Of a stretch of 64,000 nucleotides of DNA, positions 53,716 through 63,502 are shown one piece after another. Position 1 is the stretch's first letter, and each line of letters starts with the position of its first letter. This DNA is from Glutamicibacter sp002979865 (GTDB taxonomy: Bacteria; Actinomycetota; Actinomycetes; Actinomycetales; Micrococcaceae). The notes below the pieces were generated by a model, which was given only the letters and a program-made list of their open reading frames with translations, was not told the origin of the DNA and searched no databases. Location: the NCBI RefSeq assembly GCF_050030965.1, contig NZ_CP188297.1, positions 3,720,001 through 3,784,000 of the forward strand, written 5' to 3'. The position numbers and the translations under genes are program-made.

Positions 53716-55935
53716 ATGCCGGCTATCCGGACGCGACGATCCAAAGCTCTATCAATTGCGGTTATAGCCGCACTTTCCATCCCGCTTTCTGCTGGTCCGG
53801 GGTTCGCCTCGCCAACAGAAGAGCCCTCCGCTCAAACTGTTCAGTCTCCCTCGCCCACTGCTACCGTGGCTGATGCGCCGGAACCATCGTCTACGCCGTC
53901 TCCCGAGGCCGAGGCCACCGGGACCAGCACCAGCGAAGTTGAGTCCGAGGCGCCAGCACCAAGTGCGCCGGCTGCTATTGCCACTCCAGCAGCTGAAGAA
54001 ATTTCCAAGGCACTGTCCAAAGACGATGATCTTTCCAAGAAAGAACGCGTACAGCTAGCCGACAAGGCGCTGGCCGAAATGGAGCTCGAGCACCTCGATG
54101 CCCAGCTGGGCCAGGGTGCCAAGCGAATTGCCGAAACCGGTGACGCGACGATCCCTACCATGGATGAGCTAGCGGATCTCGCGAAGCTGTCTTCAAATGA
54201 TTCTGCGACTTCAGTTCCGTTCCAGGTGGGTGCGCCGGCTTCCCTTGATGAGTTGCGGACCTGGCGTCCACCGGGCACCCTTGGGATCGATGTTTCCCGC
54301 CATCAAGGCGACGTGAACTGGTCCACTGCCAAGGCAAACGGGGCACGTTTCGCCTACATCAAGGCCACCCAGTCGTGGCCTTCTTCCTTGTACAAGGACC
54401 CTAAGTTCAGCCAGAACTACACCAAGTCGCGCAATGCCGGCCTGATTCGCGGTGCGTACCATTTCGCCATGCCTGCCCATTCTTCCGGTGCTGTTCAGGC
54501 CAGGGAATTCATGGCCAACGGTGGTGGTTGGACCAATGACGGGTACACCATGCCCCCACTGCTGGATATCGAGTGGAACCCGTACAACAAGACCGCTTAT
54601 CCGCAGGGCAAGGGCGATATGTGCTACGGCATGACGCCCTCCCAATTGGTTACCTGGATCAAGGACTTCGGCAATACTGTCAAGGCCAAGACCGGTCGCC
54701 TGCCGATGATCTACACGGCCCAGTCGTGGTGGGATGAGTGCACGGGCGATTCTGTAGCGTTCAAGTCCTGGCCACTGCACGTCTCGATCTTCCCCACCGC
54801 TGACGTTGCGAAGAATCCCCGCGAACTTCCTGAAGGCTGGACCACGTTCAATGTCTGGCAGTATTCTTCCAACTCCAATTTGTTGGGGTCAACGAAGAAT
54901 GTGGATGCCAACGTGTGGAACGGCGATCTGACGTCGCTGCGCGACTTTGCGAAGAACCGCCGCAGCACGCAGTACAAGCTGACTACCAGCTACTTTGGCA
55001 ATATGGATGTCTGGCCGACCCGCTTGGGCCCATCACGCATGTCTGGCGCCAACCGCTATGGAACGCCTGTTGCGATCTCCAAGCGCACCTTCCCCTACGG
55101 GGCCAAAACTGTTGTCGTGGCTTCCGGTGAGCACTTCGCTGACGCACTATCAGTTACCTCGCTGGCCAACCGCCACAATGCACCGCTGTTGCTGACCAAG
55201 CAGGCCTATCTGCCGAGCGCAGTGGCTGCGGAAATCAAGCGGCTCAATCCGTCCCGCATCATCATTGCAGGTGGCCCAACCGCAGTCAGCAGCAAGACGT
55301 TCACGCAGCTGAAGAAGTATGCACCGGTATCCCGAGAAGCAGGAAACACGCGCTATGGAACCAGCGCAGAGATTGCTACGAATTGGTCTTCTGCAAAGAA
55401 CGTGTTTGTGGCATCTGGACGCTCGTTCCCTGATGCCCTGTCCATGGCAGCTGTCGCGGCAGACCGCAAGGCTCCATTGCTGCTGAGCAGCAAGAAGTAC
55501 GTGCCAAGCACCATCTTGAAGCAGCTCAAGCGCCTGAATCCCTCCACCGTGTACTTGGCTGGCGGGCCACTGGCAATTTCCAGAAATGCGGAAAACGAGA
55601 TCCGCAAAGCGCTTCCGAATGCCAGGATCGCTCGCTACGGCGGAGAAACGCGTTATGACACCAGTGCTGTCATCGCCAAGGCCTTCTGGCCAAATGGTGC
55701 GCAGCGCCAGTTCATTGCCAACGGCAAGAGCTTCCCCGACGGACTGAGCGGTGCCGTTGCTGCAGGCTACAACGGCGCGCCAATGCTGCTGGCTAAAAAG
55801 TCCTGCCTGCCTAAGTCCATAGGCTCAGCGCTGACCGGCATGGAAGGTTGGACTAATGTGCTGATTGGCGGTCCGCTGGTTCTCGACGAGACTGTTGCCT
55901 ACCGAAATGACGGAACCCTCAATACGTGTTCGTAG
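53716..55935 (+). CDS. secreted GH25 lysozyme with CW_binding_2 repeats
   Basis: 739 residues. Signal peptide (about 1-31), a Ser/Pro/Glu-rich linker with helical stretch, then a GH25 muramidase (about 185-410): LGIDVSRHQGDVNWSTAK, YIKATQSW and LLDIEWNPY with Asp284/Glu286 as catalytic pair. Three CW_binding_2 modules follow: RMSGANRYGTPVAI (from about 440), NTRYGTSAEIATNWS (about 545) and YGGETRYDTSAVIAK (about 640). It should cut peptidoglycan while bound to wall polymers. ATG at 53716 with AGGGG upstream. Confidence 0.92.
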   Translation: MPAIRTRRSKALSIAVIAALSIPLSAGPGFASPTEEPSAQTVQSPSPTATVADAPEPSSTPSPEAEATGTSTSEVESEAPAPSAPAAIATPAAEEISKALSKDDDLSKKERVQLADKALAEMELEHLDAQLGQGAKRIAETGDATIPTMDELADLAKLSSNDSATSVPFQVGAPASLDELRTWRPPGTLGIDVSRHQGDVNWSTAKANGARFAYIKATQSWPSSLYKDPKFSQNYTKSRNAGLIRGAYHFAMPAHSSGAVQAREFMANGGGWTNDGYTMPPLLDIEWNPYNKTAYPQGKGDMCYGMTPSQLVTWIKDFGNTVKAKTGRLPMIYTAQSWWDECTGDSVAFKSWPLHVSIFPTADVAKNPRELPEGWTTFNVWQYSSNSNLLGSTKNVDANVWNGDLTSLRDFAKNRRSTQYKLTTSYFGNMDVWPTRLGPSRMSGANRYGTPVAISKRTFPYGAKTVVVASGEHFADALSVTSLANRHNAPLLLTKQAYLPSAVAAEIKRLNPSRIIIAGGPTAVSSKTFTQLKKYAPVSREAGNTRYGTSAEIATNWSSAKNVFVASGRSFPDALSMAAVAADRKAPLLLSSKKYVPSTILKQLKRLNPSTVYLAGGPLAISRNAENEIRKALPNARIARYGGETRYDTSAVIAKAFWPNGAQRQFIANGKSFPDGLSGAVAAGYNGAPMLLAKKSCLPKSIGSALTGMEGWTNVLIGGPLVLDETVAYRNDGTLNTCS

Positions 55936-55966
55936 GCGTTGCGAGTTAGGGTTCGCCTAGCTGCAC

Positions 55967-56006
55967 AGAGGCTCGTAGTTGCTGTTTGGGGCAACTACGA
56001 GCCTCT
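55967..56006 (+). terminator. terminator after the lysozyme gene
   Basis: A 16-bp stem (55967-55982 with 55991-56006) 30 bases past the stop; also positioned to stop the convergent GT2 transcript. Confidence 0.75.
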
Positions 56007-56071
56007 CTGTGTTCTGCAGGAGGGTGCCTGTCCCGGGGAAGGCGGACAGCCCGGCTCCCTATAGCTCCGTG

Positions 56072-57517
56072 CTACTTAGCTTGGCGAGCATCTATGCTCA
56101 TATATCCATTGGCCGTTGCGTAGACCAGCAAGCCCGAGAATTCCTGGCTCGCAGCGCTTTTCCCCATCTTGATCCGCTTTGCAGGAACGCCCTGATACTC
56201 GATGAAGATGTTGCCCAAGCGAGAAATCGATTCAAGCACGGTGGCACGCGGGAAAGATGCAGTGAGCCGCGATCCGCTTTCGTCAACTGCAAGCTCTCCC
56301 CTTGCCACGGTTTCGGTGTCCCGATCCCTTATATGAATGCCGATTGGCGACGGTCCCGAGGCTGGAAAATCGACAACCAAAGAAATGCGTTCAGCAGTAT
56401 TCTCGACCGAAACAACTGCAGGCGCTTTCTCGGAATCCATTTTATTCTGGGCAAGCTGCTCCAGGTATTCCAAGTCGCCGGCGAGGATGGCATCGACCAG
56501 CTTTGCCTCTTGCGGCTTGAAGAGCGCTGCAGAATTATCCAGTTGGAAGGTTTCCAAGAAACTCTTGTGGCTCGACACCCATGCTGCGCGCTGTTCTGCG
56601 GTATAACGCAGGAAACGTTGTCCGTCATAGAAACGCAAACCCTTGCGAACGAACAATCCGGCAATGCGCTTCCTTGCCACTTCCAGATCCGGCCCCGTGT
56701 ACGTCGCGATAGTCTGCGCGATCTTGGTCAAGGAACCTACATAACCGGCAGGATCGATTTGCTGCGTACTAATATTCTGGCCGTCCGACCTTAGCCGGAT
56801 CTCGTAGTAGTTGTAGTCGCCCAGGATGCTTATCCGCTGAGCAGCGGAATATGCTTCGACCATGGCGATGCCATCTTCAAGCCTGACTTTTTCTTCGACA
56901 AAGCGGATGCCATGCGAATTGAGAAGCCGTCGCCTGATCATCTTTTGCGGCGAAAGGGTCCGCAGAATAAAGTCGTAGTCGACATCGAGAATTGTTTTTT
57001 CAAACAGCTTCGCTTGAACTCTCCGGCCGTCCAAACCGACCATTTTCGGCACGAGGACATCCACGTCGTGCTCCAGCGCAAATGAAGTCATGCGCCTTAG
57101 CGCTTGAGGCCCGAGCCGGTCATCACTGTCGATGAAGAAAACATATTCTCCACGCGCATTCTCAATGCCTACATTGCGCGGCTTGCCCGGCCAACCACTG
57201 TTCTCTTGATGCAGGGCGATGAAGTTCGAATTTCGCTTCGCATAGACATCCAAAATCTCTCCGCCAAAATCCGTCGAGCCATCATCCACGGCAATGACTT
57301 CGAATTCTTCTGGCTTCAGGTCCTGGGCTTCCAGAGAATTAAGCAGTTCCGTAAGGAATGGCATGGCGTTGTAAACGGGAATAACCACACTCACCCATGG
57401 AGAAGGTCCCTGGAGCACCGACCCGCTCGGGAGGACATCCTCCTGCCTTGATTCCCGATGCACAGGACTCTTCGTAACAGCAGGGTTATCATTGATACGT
57501 TTACGGAAAAATGCCAT
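56072..57517 (-). CDS. GT2-family glycosyltransferase, TagF/capsule-type
   Basis: 481 residues. GT-A domain at about 40-260: VSVVIPVYNAMPFLTELLNS, EVIAVDDGSTDFGGEILDVY, NSGWPGKPRNVGIENARGEY and FFIDSDDRLGP (DxD). The remaining ~220 residues are a separate region with beta-rich end, as in glycosyltransferases paired with teichoic-acid or capsule synthesis. GAGGA precedes the ATG at 57517. Follows smc by 74 bases on the same strand, so possibly co-transcribed with it. Confidence 0.85.
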   Translation of the reverse strand: MAFFRKRINDNPAVTKSPVHRESRQEDVLPSGSVLQGPSPWVSVVIPVYNAMPFLTELLNSLEAQDLKPEEFEVIAVDDGSTDFGGEILDVYAKRNSNFIALHQENSGWPGKPRNVGIENARGEYVFFIDSDDRLGPQALRRMTSFALEHDVDVLVPKMVGLDGRRVQAKLFEKTILDVDYDFILRTLSPQKMIRRRLLNSHGIRFVEEKVRLEDGIAMVEAYSAAQRISILGDYNYYEIRLRSDGQNISTQQIDPAGYVGSLTKIAQTIATYTGPDLEVARKRIAGLFVRKGLRFYDGQRFLRYTAEQRAAWVSSHKSFLETFQLDNSAALFKPQEAKLVDAILAGDLEYLEQLAQNKMDSEKAPAVVSVENTAERISLVVDFPASGPSPIGIHIRDRDTETVARGELAVDESGSRLTASFPRATVLESISRLGNIFIEYQGVPAKRIKMGKSAASQEFSGLLVYATANGYMSIDARQAK

Positions 57518-57591
57518 GTCATCCTCAGTAGAGACAGTGAATTACAGAGCAAGCAAGCTCGCTCCTGCAATTCCCTACTTTACCGCAATAG

Positions 57592-60500
57592 CTACGTCGT
57601 CACAGCTCGTTCCATTTTCTGGCTAATCACCGTAGAAACCCCGTCGCCGCGCATAGTGACGCCGTACAGGGCATCAGCTACTTCCATGGTCTTCTTCTGG
57701 TGGGTAATCACAATCAGCTGCGAGGACTCGCGCAACTCTTCGAAGATCGTGATCAGGCGCCCCAAATTCATATCGTCCAAGGCCGCCTCCACCTCGTCCA
57801 TCACGTAGAACGGCGATGGGCGAGCCTTGAAAATGGCGACCAGCAACGCGACAGCAGTCAGCGAACGCTCGCCACCGGAGAGCAGCGAGAGCCGCTTGAT
57901 CTTCTTGCCGGCCGGACGCGCTTCCACCTCGATGCCTGTGGTGAGCATATTCTCGGGATCGGTGAGCACCAGCTGGCCCTCGCCGCCTGGGAAGAGGCGA
58001 TCGAAGATCCGCCTGAACTGCACGGCGGTGTCGTTGTAGGCCTCGGTGAACACCCGCTCGACGTGGGAATCAACGTCGGCAATGATCTGCTGCAAATCCC
58101 CTCGGGACTTCTTCAAATCCTCGAGCTGGCCGGAAAGGAACTTATGGCGTTCCTCCAAGGCAGCGAACTCTTCAAGTGCCAACGGATTGACCTTGCCCAA
58201 GGCCGCCAGGTCGCGTTCTGCCTTCTTCAGCCGCTTTTCCTGCTCGACGCGATCATATGCCCGGGTGCCGACAGGATTGCCTTCTTCATCAACGTTTTGC
58301 CGCAGCGCGCCCCACTTGTCATCTTCGTCGAGGGCCTCCGGAATCAGCTGGTCTGGACCGTAATTGGCGATGAGGTGATCAGGGGTGTATCCCAGTTCTT
58401 CCAGGGCCTTGGTCTCAAGATTTTCAATGCGCATCCGCAGTTCCGCACGGGCCATCTCGTCACGATGCACAGCATCAGCAAGACGGGCCAGCTCGGCGGA
58501 GAGCTGCTCCGCTTCCTTGCGTTGGCTGACAAGCATGGATTCCAGTTCGGATTTCTTTCCGGCCAGCTCTTCGCGTTCTTGGCCAGCCATCGATACGGAT
58601 ACTTCAATGAAACGCAGGACGCGCTCAGCAGCTTGCTCAATACGGATCGCATTGGCCGCTTGCGCCTTGCGCTGCTCAGCGCGACGAGCTGCAACTTCAC
58701 GGTGATTGCGCTCAGCTGCCGCAGTGCGGCGCAGTCCCTCAACGCGTGAACGCAACGCAGAAACGCGCTCTTCACTACTGCGCAAGGCAAGCCGGGCTTC
58801 TAGCTCCTGCTGTCGTGCCGCGGCTGCAGCATCTGCAAGAGCTGCTCGTGCCGCGTCATCAACGGTTTCTTCATCTTGATCCGTTGAAGCTAGCTCCATG
58901 CGCTCGGTAATCTCTTCAAGAGATTCCTGCTCGATTTCCAGCTTCTCCAGCGTTGCTTCGAGCTTTTCTTCCAGCTTGGTTTTGTCCGATCGCGCGCTGC
59001 GAAGTTTCTGTCCGAGACGTGCCAGATACGTGGATAATTCATCAATGGCGGCATCAGATTCAGCCAGCGCCGACAGGGCTTCATCTCGCTGTTGCTGAGC
59101 GATGGAAAGCTCCGGTCCCCGCTGAGCCAATCTGTGCTCGACTGTGGAAAGTTCTTCCTGGCACTGGGAAAGTTCAGTTTCCGTCTGCTCCACTAAGGCC
59201 TGCTGCGCGATCAGGGAAGCGCCTGCTGAGTCCCCCACGGAACTGCGAACTGCCGAAACAGTGATGCCATCCAAGGTGGTGAGCAGCGCAGATGGGTTCT
59301 GCACCAAAGCCGCAGGAGCTTGGCTCATTTCCTCAATGATGTAATGGCCAACAAGAAGCTGATCAAGCAAACTGTTCAGCGGGCCATCGGCAGCTACAAC
59401 TTCACGAGCGCTGACGGCATTAGGCATCGCAGGAGCCTTTGCACCACTTGGAAGAACTTCGGCGTGCAGGAATACTTGGCTGGCCTGCTGCTGTTGGAGG
59501 TCTTCGATGAGATCCAACGCATCACCGAGGTTCTTAGCTACCAAAGCTTCTGCACTGTCACGCAAAATCGCGGCGATGGCCTGTTCATATCCCGGATTAA
59601 CCGTAATCAGCTCCCCCAAACGACCGAGGAGCAGTCCGGATGTTGATCCAAGAAGCTGTGACGACTGATCATCTGGTTTGGAGTTCAACTTCAGGGCTTC
59701 AAGGCGAGCACGCAATCCGGAAACACGCACAGATAGCTCGCGTTCACACTGGCTATCGGCATTGTGTTCTTCTGACAATGCTGCGTGTTCCCGATCTGAA
59801 CTCTCAAAATCGATATTCAGTTGGGCTTCGCCAGCCAATTGTTTTTCAAGATCACTGGCAACTTCTGCGTGAGAGCGCAAATCCAGTTCAAGGTCCGAGT
59901 CGAAGGACTGGACGCTTTCCTGGAGTCGGGATATTTCGGCCCGGGTCACGTCGACACGGCTGCGTGCGGAAGCCACCTGCGAGGCGAGCCGTGACATGCC
60001 TTCTCGACGGTCCGCCGCGGCACGGAGCATGGCAGCCATCCGCTGCTGTTCGGCGCGTGATGCTTCCTCGGCCTGCTCTTTACCCTCTACAGCTTCAGCA
60101 AGAATCTCGTGGCGGTCTTCAAGAGCTTCTTCAAGTTCCTCAAGTTCTTCGCTCATTCGCTCAGCTTGAGCTTCCAAACGCTCAGGATCACGGCTGGAAT
60201 CGAAATGGGTTTCATTGCTTTCCAGCAATTTCCCGCGTTCACGAGCCAACGCGGCAAGCGATCGGTAACGCTCTGCCTGCGTGCTCAACGAAACCCACGT
60301 TTCCTGGATTTGAAACAGGCGCGGGGTAATGGTTTCCATCTGGGCAGTCAGTTCAGCGATGTGCTTCTTGATGCGTTCCAGACGTGCCGCAGCGTCTTCT
60401 TGCTGAGCTTGGATCTTGGATTCGTCATCAATATCCTGGGCAAGCTTGTTGTTCAGTGTGACCAAATCATCTGCCAGAAGACGGGACTTTGCATCCCTGA

Positions 60501-61164
60501 CATCAAGCTGCACCGTCTGCGCACGGCGAGCGATTTTCGCTTGCCGGCCCAGTGGGGCCAATTGGCGGCGAACCTCGGCGCTCAAATCTTCAAGACGATC
60601 CAGATTTCCCTGCATCGCTTGCAGCTTGCGCAGTGTTTTCTCCTTGCGCCGGCGGTGCTTGAGCACGCCGGCCGCTTCCTCGATGAAGCCACGCCGATCT
60701 TCAGCGGTAGCGTGCAGGATGCGGTCCAGCTGCCCCTGTCCGACAATCACATGCATTTCTCGACCCAGACCGGAGTCCGAAAGCAGCTCTTGAATGTCCA
60801 GAAGACGGCACGAACTTCCATTAATGGCGTATTCGGATCCACCCGTACGGAACAGCGTGCGGGAGATAGTGACTTCTGCATAGTCGATAGGCAGCTGGCC
60901 ATCAGAGTTATCGATTGTCAGGGACACATGGGCACGTCCCAGTGGTGGGCGGCCAGAAGTGCCAGCAAAGATCACGTCTTCCATCTTGCCGCCGCGAAGC
61001 GTCTTGGCACCCTGTTCACCCATGACCCAGGACAGCGCGTCAACCACATTGGACTTGCCGGAACCGTTAGGTCCTACAACAGCCGTGACACCCGGTTCAA
61101 ACTCAAAAGTGGTCGCCGATGCGAAAGACTTGAATCCGCGAACGGTGAGAGTCTTGAGATGCAC
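57592..61164 (-). CDS. smc: chromosome segregation protein SMC
   Basis: 1190 residues, normal length. N-terminal RGFKSFASATTFEFEPGVTA with Walker A GPNGSGKSN (31-39); coiled coils around a central hinge near residues 500-650; C-terminal signature LSGGERSLTAVALL and Walker B PFYVMDEVEAALDD. The ATPase organises and condenses newly replicated chromosomes together with ScpA/ScpB, encoded elsewhere. ATG start with AGGAA upstream. Confidence 0.97.
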   Translation of the reverse strand: MHLKTLTVRGFKSFASATTFEFEPGVTAVVGPNGSGKSNVVDALSWVMGEQGAKTLRGGKMEDVIFAGTSGRPPLGRAHVSLTIDNSDGQLPIDYAEVTISRTLFRTGGSEYAINGSSCRLLDIQELLSDSGLGREMHVIVGQGQLDRILHATAEDRRGFIEEAAGVLKHRRRKEKTLRKLQAMQGNLDRLEDLSAEVRRQLAPLGRQAKIARRAQTVQLDVRDAKSRLLADDLVTLNNKLAQDIDDESKIQAQQEDAAARLERIKKHIAELTAQMETITPRLFQIQETWVSLSTQAERYRSLAALARERGKLLESNETHFDSSRDPERLEAQAERMSEELEELEEALEDRHEILAEAVEGKEQAEEASRAEQQRMAAMLRAAADRREGMSRLASQVASARSRVDVTRAEISRLQESVQSFDSDLELDLRSHAEVASDLEKQLAGEAQLNIDFESSDREHAALSEEHNADSQCERELSVRVSGLRARLEALKLNSKPDDQSSQLLGSTSGLLLGRLGELITVNPGYEQAIAAILRDSAEALVAKNLGDALDLIEDLQQQQASQVFLHAEVLPSGAKAPAMPNAVSAREVVAADGPLNSLLDQLLVGHYIIEEMSQAPAALVQNPSALLTTLDGITVSAVRSSVGDSAGASLIAQQALVEQTETELSQCQEELSTVEHRLAQRGPELSIAQQQRDEALSALAESDAAIDELSTYLARLGQKLRSARSDKTKLEEKLEATLEKLEIEQESLEEITERMELASTDQDEETVDDAARAALADAAAAARQQELEARLALRSSEERVSALRSRVEGLRRTAAAERNHREVAARRAEQRKAQAANAIRIEQAAERVLRFIEVSVSMAGQEREELAGKKSELESMLVSQRKEAEQLSAELARLADAVHRDEMARAELRMRIENLETKALEELGYTPDHLIANYGPDQLIPEALDEDDKWGALRQNVDEEGNPVGTRAYDRVEQEKRLKKAERDLAALGKVNPLALEEFAALEERHKFLSGQLEDLKKSRGDLQQIIADVDSHVERVFTEAYNDTAVQFRRIFDRLFPGGEGQLVLTDPENMLTTGIEVEARPAGKKIKRLSLLSGGERSLTAVALLVAIFKARPSPFYVMDEVEAALDDMNLGRLITIFEELRESSQLIVITHQKKTMEVADALYGVTMRGDGVSTVISQKMERAVTT

Positions 61165-61313
61165 GGCGTGAAGTTCCTATGTTTGGGCCAAATCGCTAAA
61201 GTTGGGTTGGGCAATCAAACCCAACCCTTGTCGCAATTCTAGCGAAGCGCACTGGGGATTATCTGGTTGTGCTCGCAAAATCCGAGGAAGAAAATCGAGG
61301 GATAGATCATTCT

Positions 61314-62141
61314 ATGAGCATTCTGACGCAGATTGACCAGTGGCCAAGTGACAACGCGGTATCCGTGGTGGTGAACGGCAATGGTGCAATCGTTGACCAG
61401 CACGGTGATACTGCCCGTGTTTACCCCTTGGCTTCGGTGACCAAGTTGCTTAGTGCCTACACGTTCTTGGTTGCTCTGGAAGAAGAAGCCATCACCCTCG
61501 AAGACCCTGCTGGGCCAGAGGGTTCAACCGTGCACCACCTATTGGCGCACACAGCCGGGTATGACTTCGATTCCGGAACCATCCGCTTTGCCGTAGGGAC
61601 TAAACGCGGATACTCGAATTACGGCTTTGAAAAGCTCGCAGAGCATCTGGAACAACAGACCGGAATCAGCATGGCCCAGTATGCCCAGGAAGCGGTCTTC
61701 GCTCCCCTGGGGATGGCTGATACAGAAATTGCCGGCAGCTGCGCAAAGGATGGCCGATCCACCGCTGCCGACCTGGCAAAATTCGCTGCCGAACTTTTGA
61801 ACCCAACTATCGTGGCGCAAGAAACATTGAGCGAGGCAACGCGTGTGCATTTCGAGAACCTCGCTGGAATTCTGCCCGGCTATGGCCGGCAGAACCCGAA
61901 TGACTGGGGACTCGGGTTTGAGATCCGATCGTCCAAAGCGCCGCACTGGACAGGTGCAAACCATCCCGCGTCCACCTATGGACACTTTGGGCAGTCTGGT
62001 ACGTTCCTCTGGGTGGACCCTAAACATCGTCTGGCCTGTGTGACGCTCACCGATAAAAGCTTTGGCCAGTGGGCTGTTGACGCTTGGGCCCCGTTCAATG
62101 ACCAAGTTCTAGTCGCCACGAAAATTACTCGGAATAACTAG
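61314..62141 (+). CDS. serine hydrolase, beta-lactamase/penicillin-binding fold
   Basis: 275 residues. SxxK in PLASVTKLLSAYTF (Ser41, Lys44), YSNYGFEKLAEHL (YxN at 100-102) and HFGQSGTFLW (HxG) are the class C beta-lactamase/esterase EstB motifs. No signal peptide, so probably a cytoplasmic esterase or peptidase rather than an antibiotic-resistance enzyme. ATG at 61314 with GAGGG 12 bases upstream; a GTG at 61269 is an alternative. Confidence 0.88.
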   Translation: MSILTQIDQWPSDNAVSVVVNGNGAIVDQHGDTARVYPLASVTKLLSAYTFLVALEEEAITLEDPAGPEGSTVHHLLAHTAGYDFDSGTIRFAVGTKRGYSNYGFEKLAEHLEQQTGISMAQYAQEAVFAPLGMADTEIAGSCAKDGRSTAADLAKFAAELLNPTIVAQETLSEATRVHFENLAGILPGYGRQNPNDWGLGFEIRSSKAPHWTGANHPASTYGHFGQSGTFLWVDPKHRLACVTLTDKSFGQWAVDAWAPFNDQVLVATKITRNN

Positions 62142-62152
62142 TTATTCCGAGT
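62127..62152. terminator. palindrome overlapping the hydrolase stop
   Basis: A perfect 26-base palindrome containing the TAG stop at 62139-62141. A likely terminator (bidirectional) or, less likely, a protein-binding site. Another dyad, TTTGATC-TTC-GATCAAA, follows at 62174-62190. Confidence 0.55.
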
Positions 62153-62307
62153 CAGTCTGCCTACGATTCTTTAGTTTGATCTTCGATCAAAACAGCTAGA
62201 CTGATCAACAGATATAGAAACAGTGTGAATCACAGCTATTCTAAGCATAATCACCATTACAGCTCAATCCTTTCAACACCTATCATCCAGAACTAACGAG
62301 GATTTCA

Positions 62308-63222
62308 ATGACTGATAAAAACTACAGGCAGTGGCAAGTTCTGCACTACGTATGGGACAACTTGTCAGATTTTAAAAATCGCTGGATTATGCTACCGGGG
62401 ATCCACACCATTCAATTTGGTAAAGATGAATCCCCAATTGACATTTATGTAAATGAATATATTAATGCGTCAGATTTTAAAGCACAACCAGTGTTCTTCA
62501 CAGGTGCCATCTCTTCTCGAGGAGATAAGAAAGGGCCATTCTTTTCCGGACTGGGACTGACGAACAATAAAAAACTTCCACTAATCGCCGTCGCGGACCC
62601 AAGCCTTGATGATGACGCTTCCTTGAGCCTAGCCTGGTACACAGGTGGTCCAACCGACAACTTCACAGCTAATCTACTCGCGACTTTAACTGTCCTTCAG
62701 GAGAGCCTTAAACGCGAGTTGATTTTCATAGGTGGATCAGGAGGTGGATTTGCTGCGCTAAATATCGCTTCAAGGTTCAAAGGAGACTCGACCGCGCTGG
62801 TTTGGAATCCACAAACGGATATATATGAATACGCAGAACGCTTCGTAAAAGCATACTTGAGAAGTCGGTTTAATTTCGCCTTTGCGACTTTAGGCTCACC
62901 CGATTGGAAACAATTTTGTAAGAGCAGAACCGATTCCAAAGTACACACCCACGTTTTGCGAAGCCAGACTCTTACCGCGCCCCGACGTGTTATTTACCTT
63001 CAGAACAGTGCTGATTGGCACCGGAGCAAACACCTCAAGCCCCTCTGGTCAATGGCGACGCAAAAAGAACTACAAGAAGGGGTCAATTCGCTGGACGATA
63101 ATCACATCGTCTTCGTCAGGGAATTCGCCGAAGGGCACGCACCACCACCGTCCACCCTAATCGGTAGCCTCTTGGAACAATTAATGGACCTCTCGATGAA
63201 TGCCAAAGATTTAAAATTCTAA
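62308..63222 (+). CDS. alpha/beta-hydrolase-like protein of AT-rich end, copy 1
   Basis: 304 residues. The motif ELIFIGGSGGGFAALNIASR looks like the strand, nucleophile elbow (Ser in GGSGGG) and following helix of alpha/beta hydrolases; a late His is found in LDDNHIVFVREFAEGH. No signal peptide. GAGGA precedes the ATG. The gene is clearly less GC-rich than the genes before 62.1 kb and uses AT-ending codons, suggesting transfer. Similar to the next gene, in the same direction. Related proteins I know of occur in surface-polysaccharide loci; function unproven. Confidence 0.7.
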   Translation: MTDKNYRQWQVLHYVWDNLSDFKNRWIMLPGIHTIQFGKDESPIDIYVNEYINASDFKAQPVFFTGAISSRGDKKGPFFSGLGLTNNKKLPLIAVADPSLDDDASLSLAWYTGGPTDNFTANLLATLTVLQESLKRELIFIGGSGGGFAALNIASRFKGDSTALVWNPQTDIYEYAERFVKAYLRSRFNFAFATLGSPDWKQFCKSRTDSKVHTHVLRSQTLTAPRRVIYLQNSADWHRSKHLKPLWSMATQKELQEGVNSLDDNHIVFVREFAEGHAPPPSTLIGSLLEQLMDLSMNAKDLKF

Positions 63223-63502
63223 GAAGCAAACTCAAATTGACTTCATCAAAAAAATGGAAGCCAGTGAGACTGACAATGCTTCCCGCTAAGCAGCTCGCAC
63301 TGTCCGACCTAGGTTCATCCCTCGAAAATTGCCCATGTTTTCGATATGAAGAAGAGCAGGACACTCCTACCCTAAAGCCGGAGTCACGAAACAAAATGCG
63401 CGCTCCTCGTTTACCCGCAATGGGTCAAATGAGATTTCGTTGTGATAACACGAAGCCATCGACCGTCAAAATAACTATCCAGCCCCAGATAAGGTCCTAG
63501 AT
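63223..63502. other. intergenic between the two hydrolase-like genes
   Basis: A TTG-initiated open frame of 87 codons (63237-63500) fills it and ends two bases before the next start, but has no ribosome site and an unconvincing composition. Treated as non-coding. Confidence 0.35.

Noticed and set aside
63237..63500. 87-codon open frame between the hydrolase-like genes
   Set aside because: TTG start, no ribosome binding site, no recognisable family, and codon use not supporting a gene.
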